From: Tetraselmis striata
Taxonomy: Eukaryota > Chlorophyta > Chlorodendrophyceae > Chlorodendrales > Chlorodendraceae
NCBI GenBank assembly: GCA_006384855.1
Contig: VCJN01002047.1
Location: forward strand, 1-64,000
Direction of reading: 5' to 3'
Length of the DNA stretch: 64,000 nucleotides
In this document: piece after piece, positions 33,261 to 43,406 of the stretch
Layout: every line of letters begins with the position of its first letter
Numbering within the stretch: the stretch's first letter is position 1
The notes under the pieces: generated by a model
What the model saw: the letters and a program-made list of their open reading frames with translations, nothing else
Database searches by the model: none
Told to the model about the DNA's origin: nothing
Position numbers and translations under genes: made by a program

Positions 33261-34410
33261 TGGATGGGCTTGCCGTTGGACTGAGCGGGCTCCTTTGTCC
33301 ACCTCTACATGTTCCGACGAAGTCGCGCCGTCATCCGGACGCGGCCGCCCCAGTTGGAGCCCACGTCGTCGTCCTGGAGCTCCCGCAAGAAGAAACGGGC
33401 GGCCGGAATTGCCAGGTACATATACTATGCCCGGCCCGCCCGGGACTGCGACTACTCTCGGACAGCTAGCCATCGCGCGTTGGGGGCGGCCCGCTGCAGC
33501 AGCCGCTTAGCATAATGCGATAGCTTAGCCGGCGTGGCCTTCGGGGCATGAAAATAACCCATACCCATGTCGATGTCTCCACTCCGGTGCTGCCCAAACT
33601 GAACTGGCTCCCATAGTCCCTTTTGGGGTTGCGTTGCAGCCCCAAACCGTCCAACAAATCGGCGACGCGATGGCGGAGCTCCAGCGCCTCGGTCTCCGAT
33701 GAGGCGAACATCAAGAAGTCGTCGACGTACGGTAAGATGCGTGCTCCCCGCCACCGCACCCTCCGGAGCCAGCGGCGCGAGCGGGGCACGTTGCTAGCCG
33801 GCGTAGGCGTAGCCGGGAGCGTAGGTGCCGCACCAACGTCATGGTGAAGGTGACGAGGTAGTAAGGGTGCCCCAACGGTAGCCGCATAGCATCCCCCGGT
33901 ACAGTTCGCCGCGGATGTTGACCGTGAAGTATAGTCTCAGTCGGAGGGCGCTATGCCCAAGGCGACGAAGTCGTCTTTAAGGTCGAAGGAGAACATGCCG
34001 TCCCCTTTGTTGGTTGGGTGTCGCAAACCCATGAGCGTGTCCATCCGGAGGCGCTTCAGAGCGCAGTAGGTGTTGAGCACGTGTAGGTCGATGCAGAACT
34101 GCCACTCGTTGTCGCCGGGCTGGACTCTGAACCGGGCGAGGGTGATCCACTGAAGCCTTGTGCCCCTTCGACACTCCCACAGCATGATCGCGGACGAGCG
34201 AATAGGCGCCGTCTGACGAGGCAGCGAGCACACTCTCGAGCCACTACCAAGCGGAGGACCCCAAGGAAATCTCTGCTTGCGAGTAAGGCCTCTTTGTGAG
34301 TCCGGGTGGTGCATTGAGTGTCCCGCGATGAGAAGGCGCCCCGCTCCGCGGCCAAGCATGCCACACCACGCACGGTATTGCGCGCCCCCTTGCTCACCTG
34401 ACTCGCCCAC
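33230..34410 (-). pseudogene. DIRS reverse transcriptase remnant
   Basis: Conserved blocks in order are: QFCIDLHVLNTYCALKR, GMFSFDLKDDFVALGI (motif A aspartate), YFTVNIRGELYRGM, and ILPYVDDFLMFAS (the YVDD active-site loop) followed by LGLQRNPKRD. The first and last blocks lie in different frames, with at least two breaks between them. Confidence 0.8.
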
Positions 34411-35220
34411 TGTCCCGAAGATAAGGCCCGTGTACTACAAGTTCATGATGTCTCGAAGTGGGCCCTTCTGTCTCAGCTCCGTGTTGTGCCACGCAAAATC
34501 CCGCACATACTGCAAGCCCTCGTTCCATGTCGCCCAAAATGGAGCGCTCAACAAATCGATCCACCTACAACCGTGGCTCGGGCGGACACCGCAGTGCCCT
34601 TGACTCCGTAGCGCTTAGTCTTGAACAGCGGGGGCTTCAATCTCATGGAATCATAGCTCTCGGTCACGACGATGATCGCTGGGACGAGGGAGAGCTGTGC
34701 GTCCGGCACCGGTCCTTGAATTCATCCGCCATGTACTCGTACCCGTAGTCCCATACTACCACTACGGGTATCTCCATGTCCGTTATGGTACGGAGGTACT
34801 ACGAGCGCCAGAAGTCGTCGTATATCCTGTATCAAGCTATTGTATTACATAAGTTGCATAATAAGTACTCGTGCGCTGGACATACTGGCTAATTGTGATC
34901 CGTCACTCGCGTTGCGCGCTTGTGACGGATCACTCCCCCGCGCTTGTGCTCTGCGCATATAAATTGTAGCCCTTACGCAAACCATCGAACGGCGGACCGA
35001 CTGTGTCGGCTTGGCAAAAGTAAATGGGCAGAAGTAAAGGTAAAGTAAAGTTCGCCCCGCGTCATCGGCGGCCAAAGCAGCCCCAACACTTGACCTTGTG
35101 CGCCAACTATAGTCGTAGGTCCGGCATAGCCATTGGTCCGTTGCCTCATATTCGAATCCCGAAGGGCTAATAAGTACATCAACCTGGGAAACCCGGGACA
35201 TGGGCTTGGACGATATTGCC
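34411..35220. other. No gene recognised
   Basis: Flank of the DIRS element. No terminal repeat matching the other side was found, and no protein motif was seen. Confidence 0.35.
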
Positions 35221-35295
35221 TTGAAATGACAGAGCCGGGAATCGATCCGGGGACCTCTTGAGTAGAATACCACCGCTCTACTGAGCGGATAGACA
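35221..35295 (-). other. tRNA-like sequence (SINE head or tRNA pseudogene)
   Basis: On the minus strand CCGCTCAGTAGAGCGG resembles a D-arm/A box and GGATCGATTCCCGG a T-arm/B box, about 30 bases apart. The T stem pairs imperfectly and no acceptor stem closes. It is better read as a tRNA-derived repeat than as a working tRNA gene. Confidence 0.4.
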
Positions 35296-36356
35296 ACGAG
35301 GCATGTCGAGTAATTCTTAGGCGTACCAGCATCGAGTAATCCTTGGCCGACGGGTATCCTTTCGTGTACCATCGCATCGGTCGTTGCAATAATTTTAAAT
35401 AACGGCGGTGCCTGGCCGTGATATCACCCTTCTTCAGTTTTACCACCCAGCCTTATTTTGTATCGGTGAAGTATATAGCGCGAGATATACTGCTGGGACT
35501 CAAATATGTATCATGTAATATTAGCGAGCGTATGAAGAATAAAGTACGACGATGGTTCGCGAAATATTTATTGGCACATTAGAGTTAACCCGGTAGCTAG
35601 TCCTCGCCGGGCTGGACACACGTGCACGCGCGGCCTGGCGGACTCTGAACCGGGCGCCCGCACCACTCATCCGTCCCTCCTTGTGCAGGGTGCTGCGCGC
35701 CGCGTTTCAGCGGCTTTCGTACCCGGGTACTGCTTTTATACCGGCGGATTTGTCAGCAGTGGTGCTTTTAACTTCTTGTAGCGCTATAATTCACCCGCGA
35801 ATATTATTTTACAGGTACAGGTACGTGTATAGTTGACGATCCCTCATGGGCCGACCGCGAGATGCGCCCCACCGACCCCGTGCCGCCACAGGTACCTTGC
35901 CCAGCACCCAAACGACTCGTAAAATAGAGTTGACGCCCATAGCTCGCCTATTGCGCGCCCCACAACAAATACCCCAGAACATGCGCTGATCTCGGCAGGC
36001 ATGCCGCGGTTGGCCCGTCTTGCGGTCGTGCGGGTGCCGGCAGGGTGCCGAGAGCAGTATGGGAATCACACCAGGTCGAGACCGGTGGGTTGTCAGTACT
36101 GTACGCGGTTTGAGTTACGATGAAAAACTCGGACGTTTGGGCGCTGTTCGACGGGGTCGACGAGTTGAGTCTAAATCACTGTACACGAATACAGTTGCCA
36201 CCCGATGTACGATAGCGCGGTATAGTTACATGAGCTAGCTGCAAAAGGCGATCAGGAAACCATCCGAATAAGCAATAGAAAACGTCCACTACAGCAGTTG
36301 CGAGGTGAGGTACTGGTAGTTGCGAGGTACCAGTATCAATCTGTTCCTGGCCTTTT

Positions 36357-36387
<31 letters not shown>

Positions 36388-36640
36388 TTTCCTGGCCTTT
36401 TTTGTAGTATCAGAAAGCAGCATGCCGGCCGCGCGGGCCGCCATGGAGCATCAGGCGGCGCGCGCGCAGCACAACAGCAGGCGCGGGCGCGCGGCGGGCC
36501 CGCCGCGTCGGCCTCGCGGACGCCCGGCCCGGGCGGCGGGCCGCCGCGCCGACGGCCTCAAGTAGCGGCGGCGGCGCAGTGGCCGGTCCCTTCCCCGACT
36601 CGACTACCCTTCCCCGTCCGGCGCGTGCCGCCCCAAACGA
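35296..36640. other. Upstream region of the L10a gene
   Basis: No gene recognised. Two long T runs interrupted by G (36358-36390) lie about 260 bp upstream of the L10a start codon, flanked by the direct repeat CCTGGCCTTTTTTG. The stretch 36420-36640 is very GC-rich, as expected of a 5' region of a highly expressed gene. Confidence 0.4.
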
Positions 36641-36647
36641 CGCAACC

Positions 36648-37872
36648 ATGAGCAAGCTGTCCGGCGACACCCTCAAGGAGGCCGTTACGAGTAAGCTCCC
36701 GTCCCCGCCCCGGGCACTGCGCGCACGCGGCGGCCGCTGTATGGATTCCGCGGTCAGCCGCCGCCGCGATGCTTCGTTTCAGCCGCCGCCCCCCCCCCCC
36801 CCCCCCCCCCCTTCCGCCACTCGGCAGCAACCATTTGCACCCCTGGAACGTCAACTCCACCATCGCAGCAAGCTTAATTCGGTATCTACCGATCAGCGCT
36901 GTTCTATTCCCCCTGTGGTCGCTTGTCGGCCGAGGGGTGAACCCGCTGGCCGCCTGCAGTGCGCAGTACTTAAGGCATTAATGTGAGCCATCGGGGAGGC
37001 GGCGCGCACAGCAGGCAGGGGGTTGCGGCGGGCTGATGGCAGGCCACGGGTGTGCTTCCCCTCTTGCGCAGCCATCCTGGAGGGGGCCCAGCAGAAGCAG
37101 AGGAAGTTCACGGAGACCGTGGAGCTGCAGGTGGGCCTGAAGAACTATGACCCCCAGAAGGACAAGCGCTTCAGCGGCACCGTGAAGCTGCCCTTCATGG
37201 CGCGCCCCAAGATGAAGCTCTGCGTGCTGGGCGACGTGAAGCACTGCGAGGAGGCGACCTCCATCGGCGTGGACGCCATGAACGTGGAGCAGCTCAAGAA
37301 GCTCAACAAGAACAAGAAGCTCGTGAAGAAGCTGGCCAAGAAGTACCAGGCCTTCCTCGCCTCCGAGTCGGTCATCAAGATGATCCCGCGTCTCCTCGGC
37401 CCCGGCCTCAACAAGGCCGGCAAGTTCCCCACCCTGGTCACCCACAACGAGCCGCTGCAGATCAAGGTCGACGAGATCAAGTCCTCCATCAAGTTCCAGC
37501 TGAAGAAGGTGCTGTGCATGGGCGTCGCCGTCGGCAACGTCGCCATGTCCGACAAGGAGATCTTCGTCAACACCCAGGTCCCCTCCCCCCCCTTCCCCCC
37601 CTCCTCCCCCACCCACCCAACCGCCCCACATCGACCAGAGGCCCGTCTGGGCGCGCAGCCTCAGTCGGCCCCAACAAGATGCGGTGTCTGTGGTAAACAC
37701 CCGCACCACAATGGCGCCTCGCTTCCCTGCGCGCTGACTCCCCTCCCCCCGCTTCCCCCCTGTGCCTCAGATGTCTGTCAACTTCCTGGTCTCTCTGCTC
37801 AAGAAGAACTGGCAGAACGTCAAGTGCCTGTACCTGAAGACCACCATGGGCAAGCCTTACCGCCTGTACTAG
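36648..37872 (+). CDS. RPL10A: 60S ribosomal protein L10a (uL1)
   Basis: A structural protein of the large ribosomal subunit that forms the L1 stalk binding 25/28S rRNA. Exons 36648-36690, 37072-37577 and 37771-37872 join in phase to give 216 residues, the family length. Clear family blocks are [79 protein letters not shown], and the C-terminal [20 protein letters not shown] and MGKPYRLY. The ATG at 36648 is the only one giving the conserved [13 protein letters not shown] start. Codons end almost always in G or C, consistent with high expression. Intron 1 has a 23-base C run at 36789-36811, and intron 2 starts GTCCCCTCCCCCC. Confidence 0.97.
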
Positions 37873-38801
37873 AGTGCGCTCTTACACTGTCCCCACCGGA
37901 CTCCCCCCCCCTCTGCAAACAGCTTACCACCAAGGGCGCGCTGCTGCACAATGGCCCGGATTTCCCTCAGCTGGGGGCGGGCGCGGCAACGTGTTCCATT
38001 GGGAGCCTGCCCCCTGACCGGGGCGGCGGCTTGTTCATGGCAAGTGTAAAAACGTCACTTCACGTCGGGTGAAGAAAAAAAAAAGTCGGGAGCCACGTGC
38101 CATCGCGTCACATCACCTCATCAACAGAACCCTGGCTGCTGTTTTTCCCCGGTTCGCGTGTCTACCCCCGCCCTGGGACAGCAATATATATTTGCGAGCC
38201 CTCATCCGCATACCTGCCATCAGACCTAGAGCAATGCGAGTACAACAACGGGGCAAAGTCACCGCGGCATGGGGTAAGGCATACCCAAACTGCAGCCGTC
38301 CCGGTGCCCGAAGCTTTATGTACACATTCGGGACATATACTGCATTCATCTTCGCGTTATTACAGGGCGGCTCCCAGCAGTTGTTTTTGTACTTCTTTTA
38401 GCTTGAAGCCCATAGTGGGCCTAGCAACCTCATACAATTCAAGTAATGCGGAGCAGCTGTAGGATCTGTTGACGACGACGCCGCTACTCGTGCTCCGCAC
38501 GGGTACCCAGACTAGTAACCGTCAGTATCCCAGCCCCCGCCCTGTGACAGCAATTTTTGCGAGCTCTCATTCCTCTAGCTCTGATGAAGGATGACGTAAT
38601 ACTTTACATTACCGCCTCTATTCATTCTATTGTAACTTCAGCAATACCGTTAGACAGTAGAATGGAAGCAGAATAGCATAGAATGATAAAAAACGCTGGA
38701 AGGGTGGGACAACACGGCCAGGCACCACCGTTAAAAAGTGTTTATCACCTACACGCTAGTATGCATGTAAAACATGAAAATATGCTGGTTAGAGCAGGCC
38801 A
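37873..38801. other. Intergenic between convergent L10a and DEN1
   Basis: The two genes converge here. Two related stretches (around 38160-38240 and 38530-38590) share CCCCCGCCCTG(G/T)GACAGCAAT and GCGAGC(C/T)CTCAT, suggesting an old duplication. No coding motif was seen. Confidence 0.4.
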
Positions 38802-41739
38802 TCATGCGCTGCCGCGCCTGTCCTCGATTAGCTGCAGCACTTCGCCGCGCTTTTCCCTCACGACATTGTCCACGTGGTCCGGGATGCCCTCCTTGATATC
38901 GATGTCGCTGGCCACGGGGAGGGTTGGGTAGTTTTTTTGGGGGGGGGGGGGGGGGTGGGAGAGGGGGGGGGTCAGCGACAAGACATGTAGCGGGGGGGAG
39001 GGGAGGAAGCGACGGGGAACACACCTCCTCGTACCATCCGCAAGCTGAGCTATAGCGTCGGCCACGGCTGCACATACAATCCCACAGGAAAGGGCTGTCA
39101 GCAGCGATCTCCATGCTCTTTTCCCTTGAGAGTATCCGGTCAGCTCAGTTGCGCCGAGGGAGGCGTTGGCCGGGCAGTCGGCCGGCTCACCGATGACAAA
39201 GACGCCGCAGTCGTAGCCGTTCTCCTGCTGAGGCAGCTGCCCCTCCTCCAGGCGGCAGCCCCTGCCGGCACAAGGGGAGCCGCGTCATGCTCGCCGTGCC
39301 CTCTATGTACCGCAACTGTGCTTTGGGTTCGCGGTACAGTGTCGTTTGTTACCCGCCCCCCCCCCCCCCCCCCCTCCCCCTCCCCCCTGCGCGCGAAGAG
39401 AGAAAATGCCGTGTTTATCTTGAAATGTCCATCAGAATACACCACGAATATCACACGGGCTTTCGGATTCACGCTGCTAGACAATTCATTAGTCTTAAGA
39501 CCCGCCAACCCAAACAAATGCTACGGAATGCCCCTTGCCCTCCCACCTTGCCATAAGCCATCCCCATCCACCTTGTGCTTGACCATCTTGACCAACCCCT
39601 GCCCCCCCCCCCCCCCCCCCGCTCTTTGCCCCCTGCTTTACCCGTTCCGGTGCTCTGCCCTGCATGCTCTGGGGAACCACTGCTCAGAGGGGCCGGGTCA
39701 GGGCGGAGCCGAATTTTGCTTGAGTCGCGGGAATTCCGGGGCGCCATCTGACCCGATCTCCTCTCCCCTGAAAGTTTCGGGTCACTGCATGCATCCATGC
39801 AGGGACAGCGAGTGAACATGGTGTGAACGTACTTCATGTTTTGCGATTGCAGAAATGTGTATCACTTACCTTTTATGACAGGTGAATGTCACCGGAGCGA
39901 AAGCCGGAAATTGGGGCTGTCCGGACCATGAACCGGAAACCTTCCGCCAGAACCGAGCCCAGAGGGGTAGGCCTACTGCTGAACGAGGGATTTCGGGGAG
40001 TGAAGGTGCTCGGCACTGAACTGGACCTAACGAGTCAACGGCAACGCAGATAGCGGGGCGTGGATGGTGTGTACTATTGCGTCCGACGTTGCCGGATGTT
40101 TGTATCCGTGCAGGTCTCCTTGGCGCAATTCAGAGCAGGGGAACCAAGGTGTTTACTGCGACTAGGTCAGTGGGAACCGCCTGGCGGCTAGAGGAAAGGA
40201 GGGCCGCAGGGGAGACGGGGGGGGGGGGGGGGGGGGGGTGGAATGATGTCAGGTCACCGCAGCACTGAGGGCATCATTCCCATCCTACCACCTGTAGAGC
40301 CCCTAAAGGTGAGGTGCGGTGTTGGGATAGGCAGCCACGGGGGATTTGGGGAGCTTGGGGAAAGAGTGAGTGGGGCGGGGGGCGCGGGGGGAGGAAGGGA
40401 GGGGGGGGGGGGGGGGGGGGCGCGTGCACACCCAAATTGTCCAGACAACGCTGCGTGCAGCTGCCGCGCTGGCCCGGCATTGGTGCCGGCCGAGGAGTCG
40501 AGGTGCACAAAGCTCCGGCTGCGGGCAAACAGCGCCAGCGTGCTCCTGCCCGCATGTTTAGCGGACGTTCCGGTCAGCGAGGAAACCGGTGCTGCTGCCT
40601 CAAGCAGCTGCCGCAGCATCGGTCTCAGAGGGGTTCAGAAGGGGTTGTAGGCGGGGCGGGTGGGGGGGGGGGGGGGGGGGGGATGTAGGGCCCCACCAGT
40701 GGCTGCCACCGCCAGCGCAGGCGGCATCCGGGTTATTATTCACCGCAAACACCACCACCTGCTTGCCGCCAAGCTGCAGACGTGGGCCACCACAATCATC
40801 AGCAAACGCGGTGTGGGAGGACGGCTATGCCATGTGCAAAAGGAGGAATGCTTGCTAGCCACCGCAGACTGAGCTGCCTGGCGCCCCTCAGCAACAATGG
40901 AAAGAAGGCCCAGATTTTTCACCCTTGCTCATTCCCGGCAGGCATGCCCAGCCAGCGGCCTTGCCTGCAGAGAATCGATAAGTTGGGAGGCGCCTGCAGC
41001 GGACCCAGGGGGCGGGCGCGGGGTGTCAGGCCAGGGGCGTGCGCCTATGAGTGTGCTTGCGAGTGGGGTTCTTAATACAGACGAGGGGGCATGATTCCCC
41101 TGTGCAGCCGCTCGGCCTTGCCTGCTCTGCGACCACCACAGGCATGGGGAGGTGTCGGCTTACCGTCTTGCCCGCAGTTTGCGAGCAGGAAGGTCATCGA
41201 CGGCGGTATGAACGCCACAGGTGGATCACCTGCCAGCCACAGTAGGGATGCCTAGCAGGAGTCAGCGGTGCGACAGTAGCGCGCGGGTGTCGGCTGGCAG
41301 ACAACGCACAGGGGACGGGTGAGGTAATGTCATGGGCGCAGGGGCAGCAGCAGCGCACGTGAGACGCACTCCCGCCCGAGGTACTCAAAGTAGAACGCAA
41401 TTATCTGCGTGGAGGGGGTGGGGCAGGCGCGTAGTGAGGGCCAATCAAGGGCGAGAGACCTCCAACCACTCCTGCGCAGAGGATGATGCAGCACGTAGTA
41501 GCCGATAAGACAACAGGTTAAGGGGGGGGGGGGGGGGGACCTGGTCATTCAGCCAGTGTGGCCCCCGCAGCAGGTCCACATCGCCGCGACGCAGCAGCAC
41601 GTCGTGATAGCTGAGCACCTGCCAGCGAGGGGTAAGCCACACTGGGCTGAGCTCGGTTGCTACCCGTGTTCGCAGTCGGGCCAACCAGCGTGCGGCAAGC
41701 GGGCAGCGACGGTCGCACCTTCTTATCTGCGTCGTCCAT
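38802..41739 (-). CDS. DEN1: NEDD8-specific protease (DEN1/SENP8, peptidase C48)
   Basis: A cysteine protease of the ULP/SENP clan that processes NEDD8 and removes it from substrates. Exons on the minus strand: 41739-41719, 41618-41541, 41404-41359, 41229-41164, 40993-40965, 40773-40697, 40545-40432, 39262-39191, 39067-39025, 38907-38802; about 215-220 residues. Family blocks are VLSYHDVLLRRGDVDLL, PHWLNDQIIAFYFEYL, VAFIPPSMTFLL, KQVVVFAVNNN, GGGSHW (catalytic His, about 105), FVHLDSSAGTN (Asp, about 122), LPQQENGYDCGVFVI (oxyanion Gln and catalytic Cys), and VREKRGEVLQLIEDRR. WLNDQII and the short length point to DEN1 rather than SUMO proteases. Intron 5 uses a GC donor (CAG|GCAAGG). The exon 7/8 junction is uncertain: the obvious donor and acceptor do not keep frame, but neighbouring sites do. 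Introns 2, 6, 7 and 9 carry long homopolymers. Confidence 0.9.
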
Positions 41740-42130
41740 GTATGCGCACAGGCAAGCTGCTGGCCGCCAGCGCAGGGTGTGTGTGTGTGGAAGGGGGGGG
41801 GGGGGGGGGGGGGGGGGGGGGAGGGGTCGGTTTGGGGAATCTCGAAAGCAGCCGGGCGCGCGAGATTAGGTCGGAAGGCGGACGGCAGCAAGCATCCCGT
41901 GCACGCTACCCACCCGCACCCGAAGATATCGATGTCGTGGCGTAAAGCTGCTGCCGAGCTCGCACGACAGTGGCAGCGTCTAGCCTCGCGAGCGTTGCAG
42001 TGTCGGCACAGGATACGTAGCTCGCAAGAACTTGTTCCGACTTGGCCGCGGGGCATGCCGAGCCGCACGTCGCGATCGGCAACTCCGAGCGGCGCGCGAT
42101 TTCGTGGAACTGTCCAGCGGCGTCGTTATT
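41740..42130. other. DEN1 upstream region
   Basis: Contains a GT-rich stretch running into a 29-base G run (41793-41821) about 50 bp upstream of the DEN1 start codon. No promoter motif was recognised. Confidence 0.4.
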
Positions 42131-42272
42131 GGTTCCGGAGCTCGGCCGGAAAAGGGCTGCTGGCGGTGTCGTTGTTGATGGTTTCGGAGCAAACCACTGG
42201 GTGGTGCGGTCGCGGCAGTATGGTTTCGGAGCATGCGTGAAGCCGTCGTCGCCGGATTCGTGGTTTCGGAGC
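42131..42272 (+). repeat. Clustered GGTTTCGGAGC words
   Basis: One GGTTCCGGAGC (42131) and three GGTTTCGGAGC (42180, 42222, 42262) in the same orientation, 40-49 bp apart. The sequence between them is not conserved, so this is a spaced motif rather than an ordinary tandem repeat. Confidence 0.8.
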
Positions 42273-42344
42273 GCGGCAACACTCTCGTCGCGCGATGCTG
42301 ATGTATACACCCAGGAAGCGCAAATTAGAACCCGTGTTTACTAA

Positions 42345-42345
<1 letters not shown>

Positions 42346-42385
<40 letters not shown>
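42346..42385. repeat. Poly(C) tract of 40
   Basis: The longest uninterrupted homopolymer in the window. The length is as given in the assembly and may be inexact. Confidence 0.9.
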
Positions 42386-42386
<1 letters not shown>

Positions 42387-43198
42387 CTCCAATCAATGAA
42401 GCAAGATACACGGCTTAAGTCATGCCACTCAGGGGTAATTGATACGATGCATATCATCGGCGGAACAATCCGTGTGGATCATCATCACATTGTATTTGCT
42501 GAGGCAACCGCATGAATAATATGAATAATTTAATTTGCGTCTACGACCTTCGTTTAAGCCTTGCGTACAGAACAATTAGTACTTCGGTCATATGGTGATG
42601 AGGTCTCGCCGCAGCGCATCAATCATGCTACGAAAGTTATGCATTTGTGCATGCGGTATGGTCGAAAAGGGTGTTTCTTCGTTTCGGGGCAGTGCCGCAG
42701 TGCACTTCGAGCACATAACAACTTCCGCACTCATGTTTTTAGTATTTCATACTTGAATTTGTTCACATCTAGCACCCATACATGGGTAGGACCGGATATC
42801 ATAACATTATCATTGGGCCTAGAGATAAACGGTTTACCCCATATGACCCATAAGTCCCAATTCAGTCTCTGCACCATCCAATGCAATGGTGCAAAATGTA
42901 CTCGTATGAGAGTAATGCGCAATCGAGATGCTACGTATGTCCTTGCTACCGGTCCTCCTACGTGTCCGCCGGTGCCTGCCAACCCTACACATGCCCACGC
43001 ATGCACGTCTGCTCCAACAACGACCAGCAACTATGCGCTTGTTGTCCACTCAAAGTCGGGCTCGTCCAGCAGCGCGACGCGCGCCTACTCGCTGAGACCG
43101 CATTGGCGTGCAGCACGCGCTGTCGCTCAGCCCACCGCCTTAGCGGCTAGCGCCCCGCGTCCCGGTGGCTCACGCGGCAGTGGCCATGATCACCTGCA
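42386..43198. other. No confident gene
   Basis: A 213-codon open frame (42561-43202, no ATG near its start) and an overlapping Cys-rich one (42881-43150, CYVCPCYRSSYVSAGACQPY) compete for the same DNA. Neither shows a recognisable domain. The Cys-rich one could be an exon, but no splice context supports it. Confidence 0.25.
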
Positions 43199-43406
43199 TT
43201 AGGCATGCAAGTGCTCGTACATCGCGCGCCAATCCTCCCGCAACCGGCCCCACACAAAGCAAGTCGGCGCGATACAGCGCGCACGGTGGTCCGACTGCAG
43301 CGCGCCGTTCTTCGCGGCTGTGTGTATGGTGCCGCCCCACTTGCTTAGCTTATTGTGGCCAACCACCTCGTGGTTGGAGGGCGCCCAAGCATTGCCTTGC
43401 TCCGCA
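43199..43406 (-). pseudogene. Helicase-associated (HA) domain fragment, cut by transposon
   Basis: On the minus strand the frame reads AEQGNAWAPSNHEVVGHNKL, then SKWGGTIHTAAKNGALQSDH and FVWGRLREDWRAMYEHL. The pattern G…P…L..W…G.L…R…F.W…W…Y..L fits the HA repeat (PF03457-like) seen in many algal proteins. The frame enters directly from the end of the deleted transposon copy at 43407, which supplies the apparent start; the rest of the gene is not adjacent. Confidence 0.45.

Larger units (their letters stand above)
31384..34410 (-). mobile_element. DIRS-type retrotransposon, decayed
   Basis: On the minus strand the order is reverse transcriptase, RNase H, tyrosine recombinase, which is diagnostic of the DIRS superfamily. 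The parts lie in several frames separated by stops and frameshifts. No terminal repeats were recognised at either side. A G run at 31415-31437 lies in the 3' part. Confidence 0.8.

Noticed and set aside
42561-43202. 213-codon plus-strand frame
   Set aside because: Starts without ATG, has no domain, and overlaps a Cys-rich frame in another phase; evidence is not enough to call a gene.
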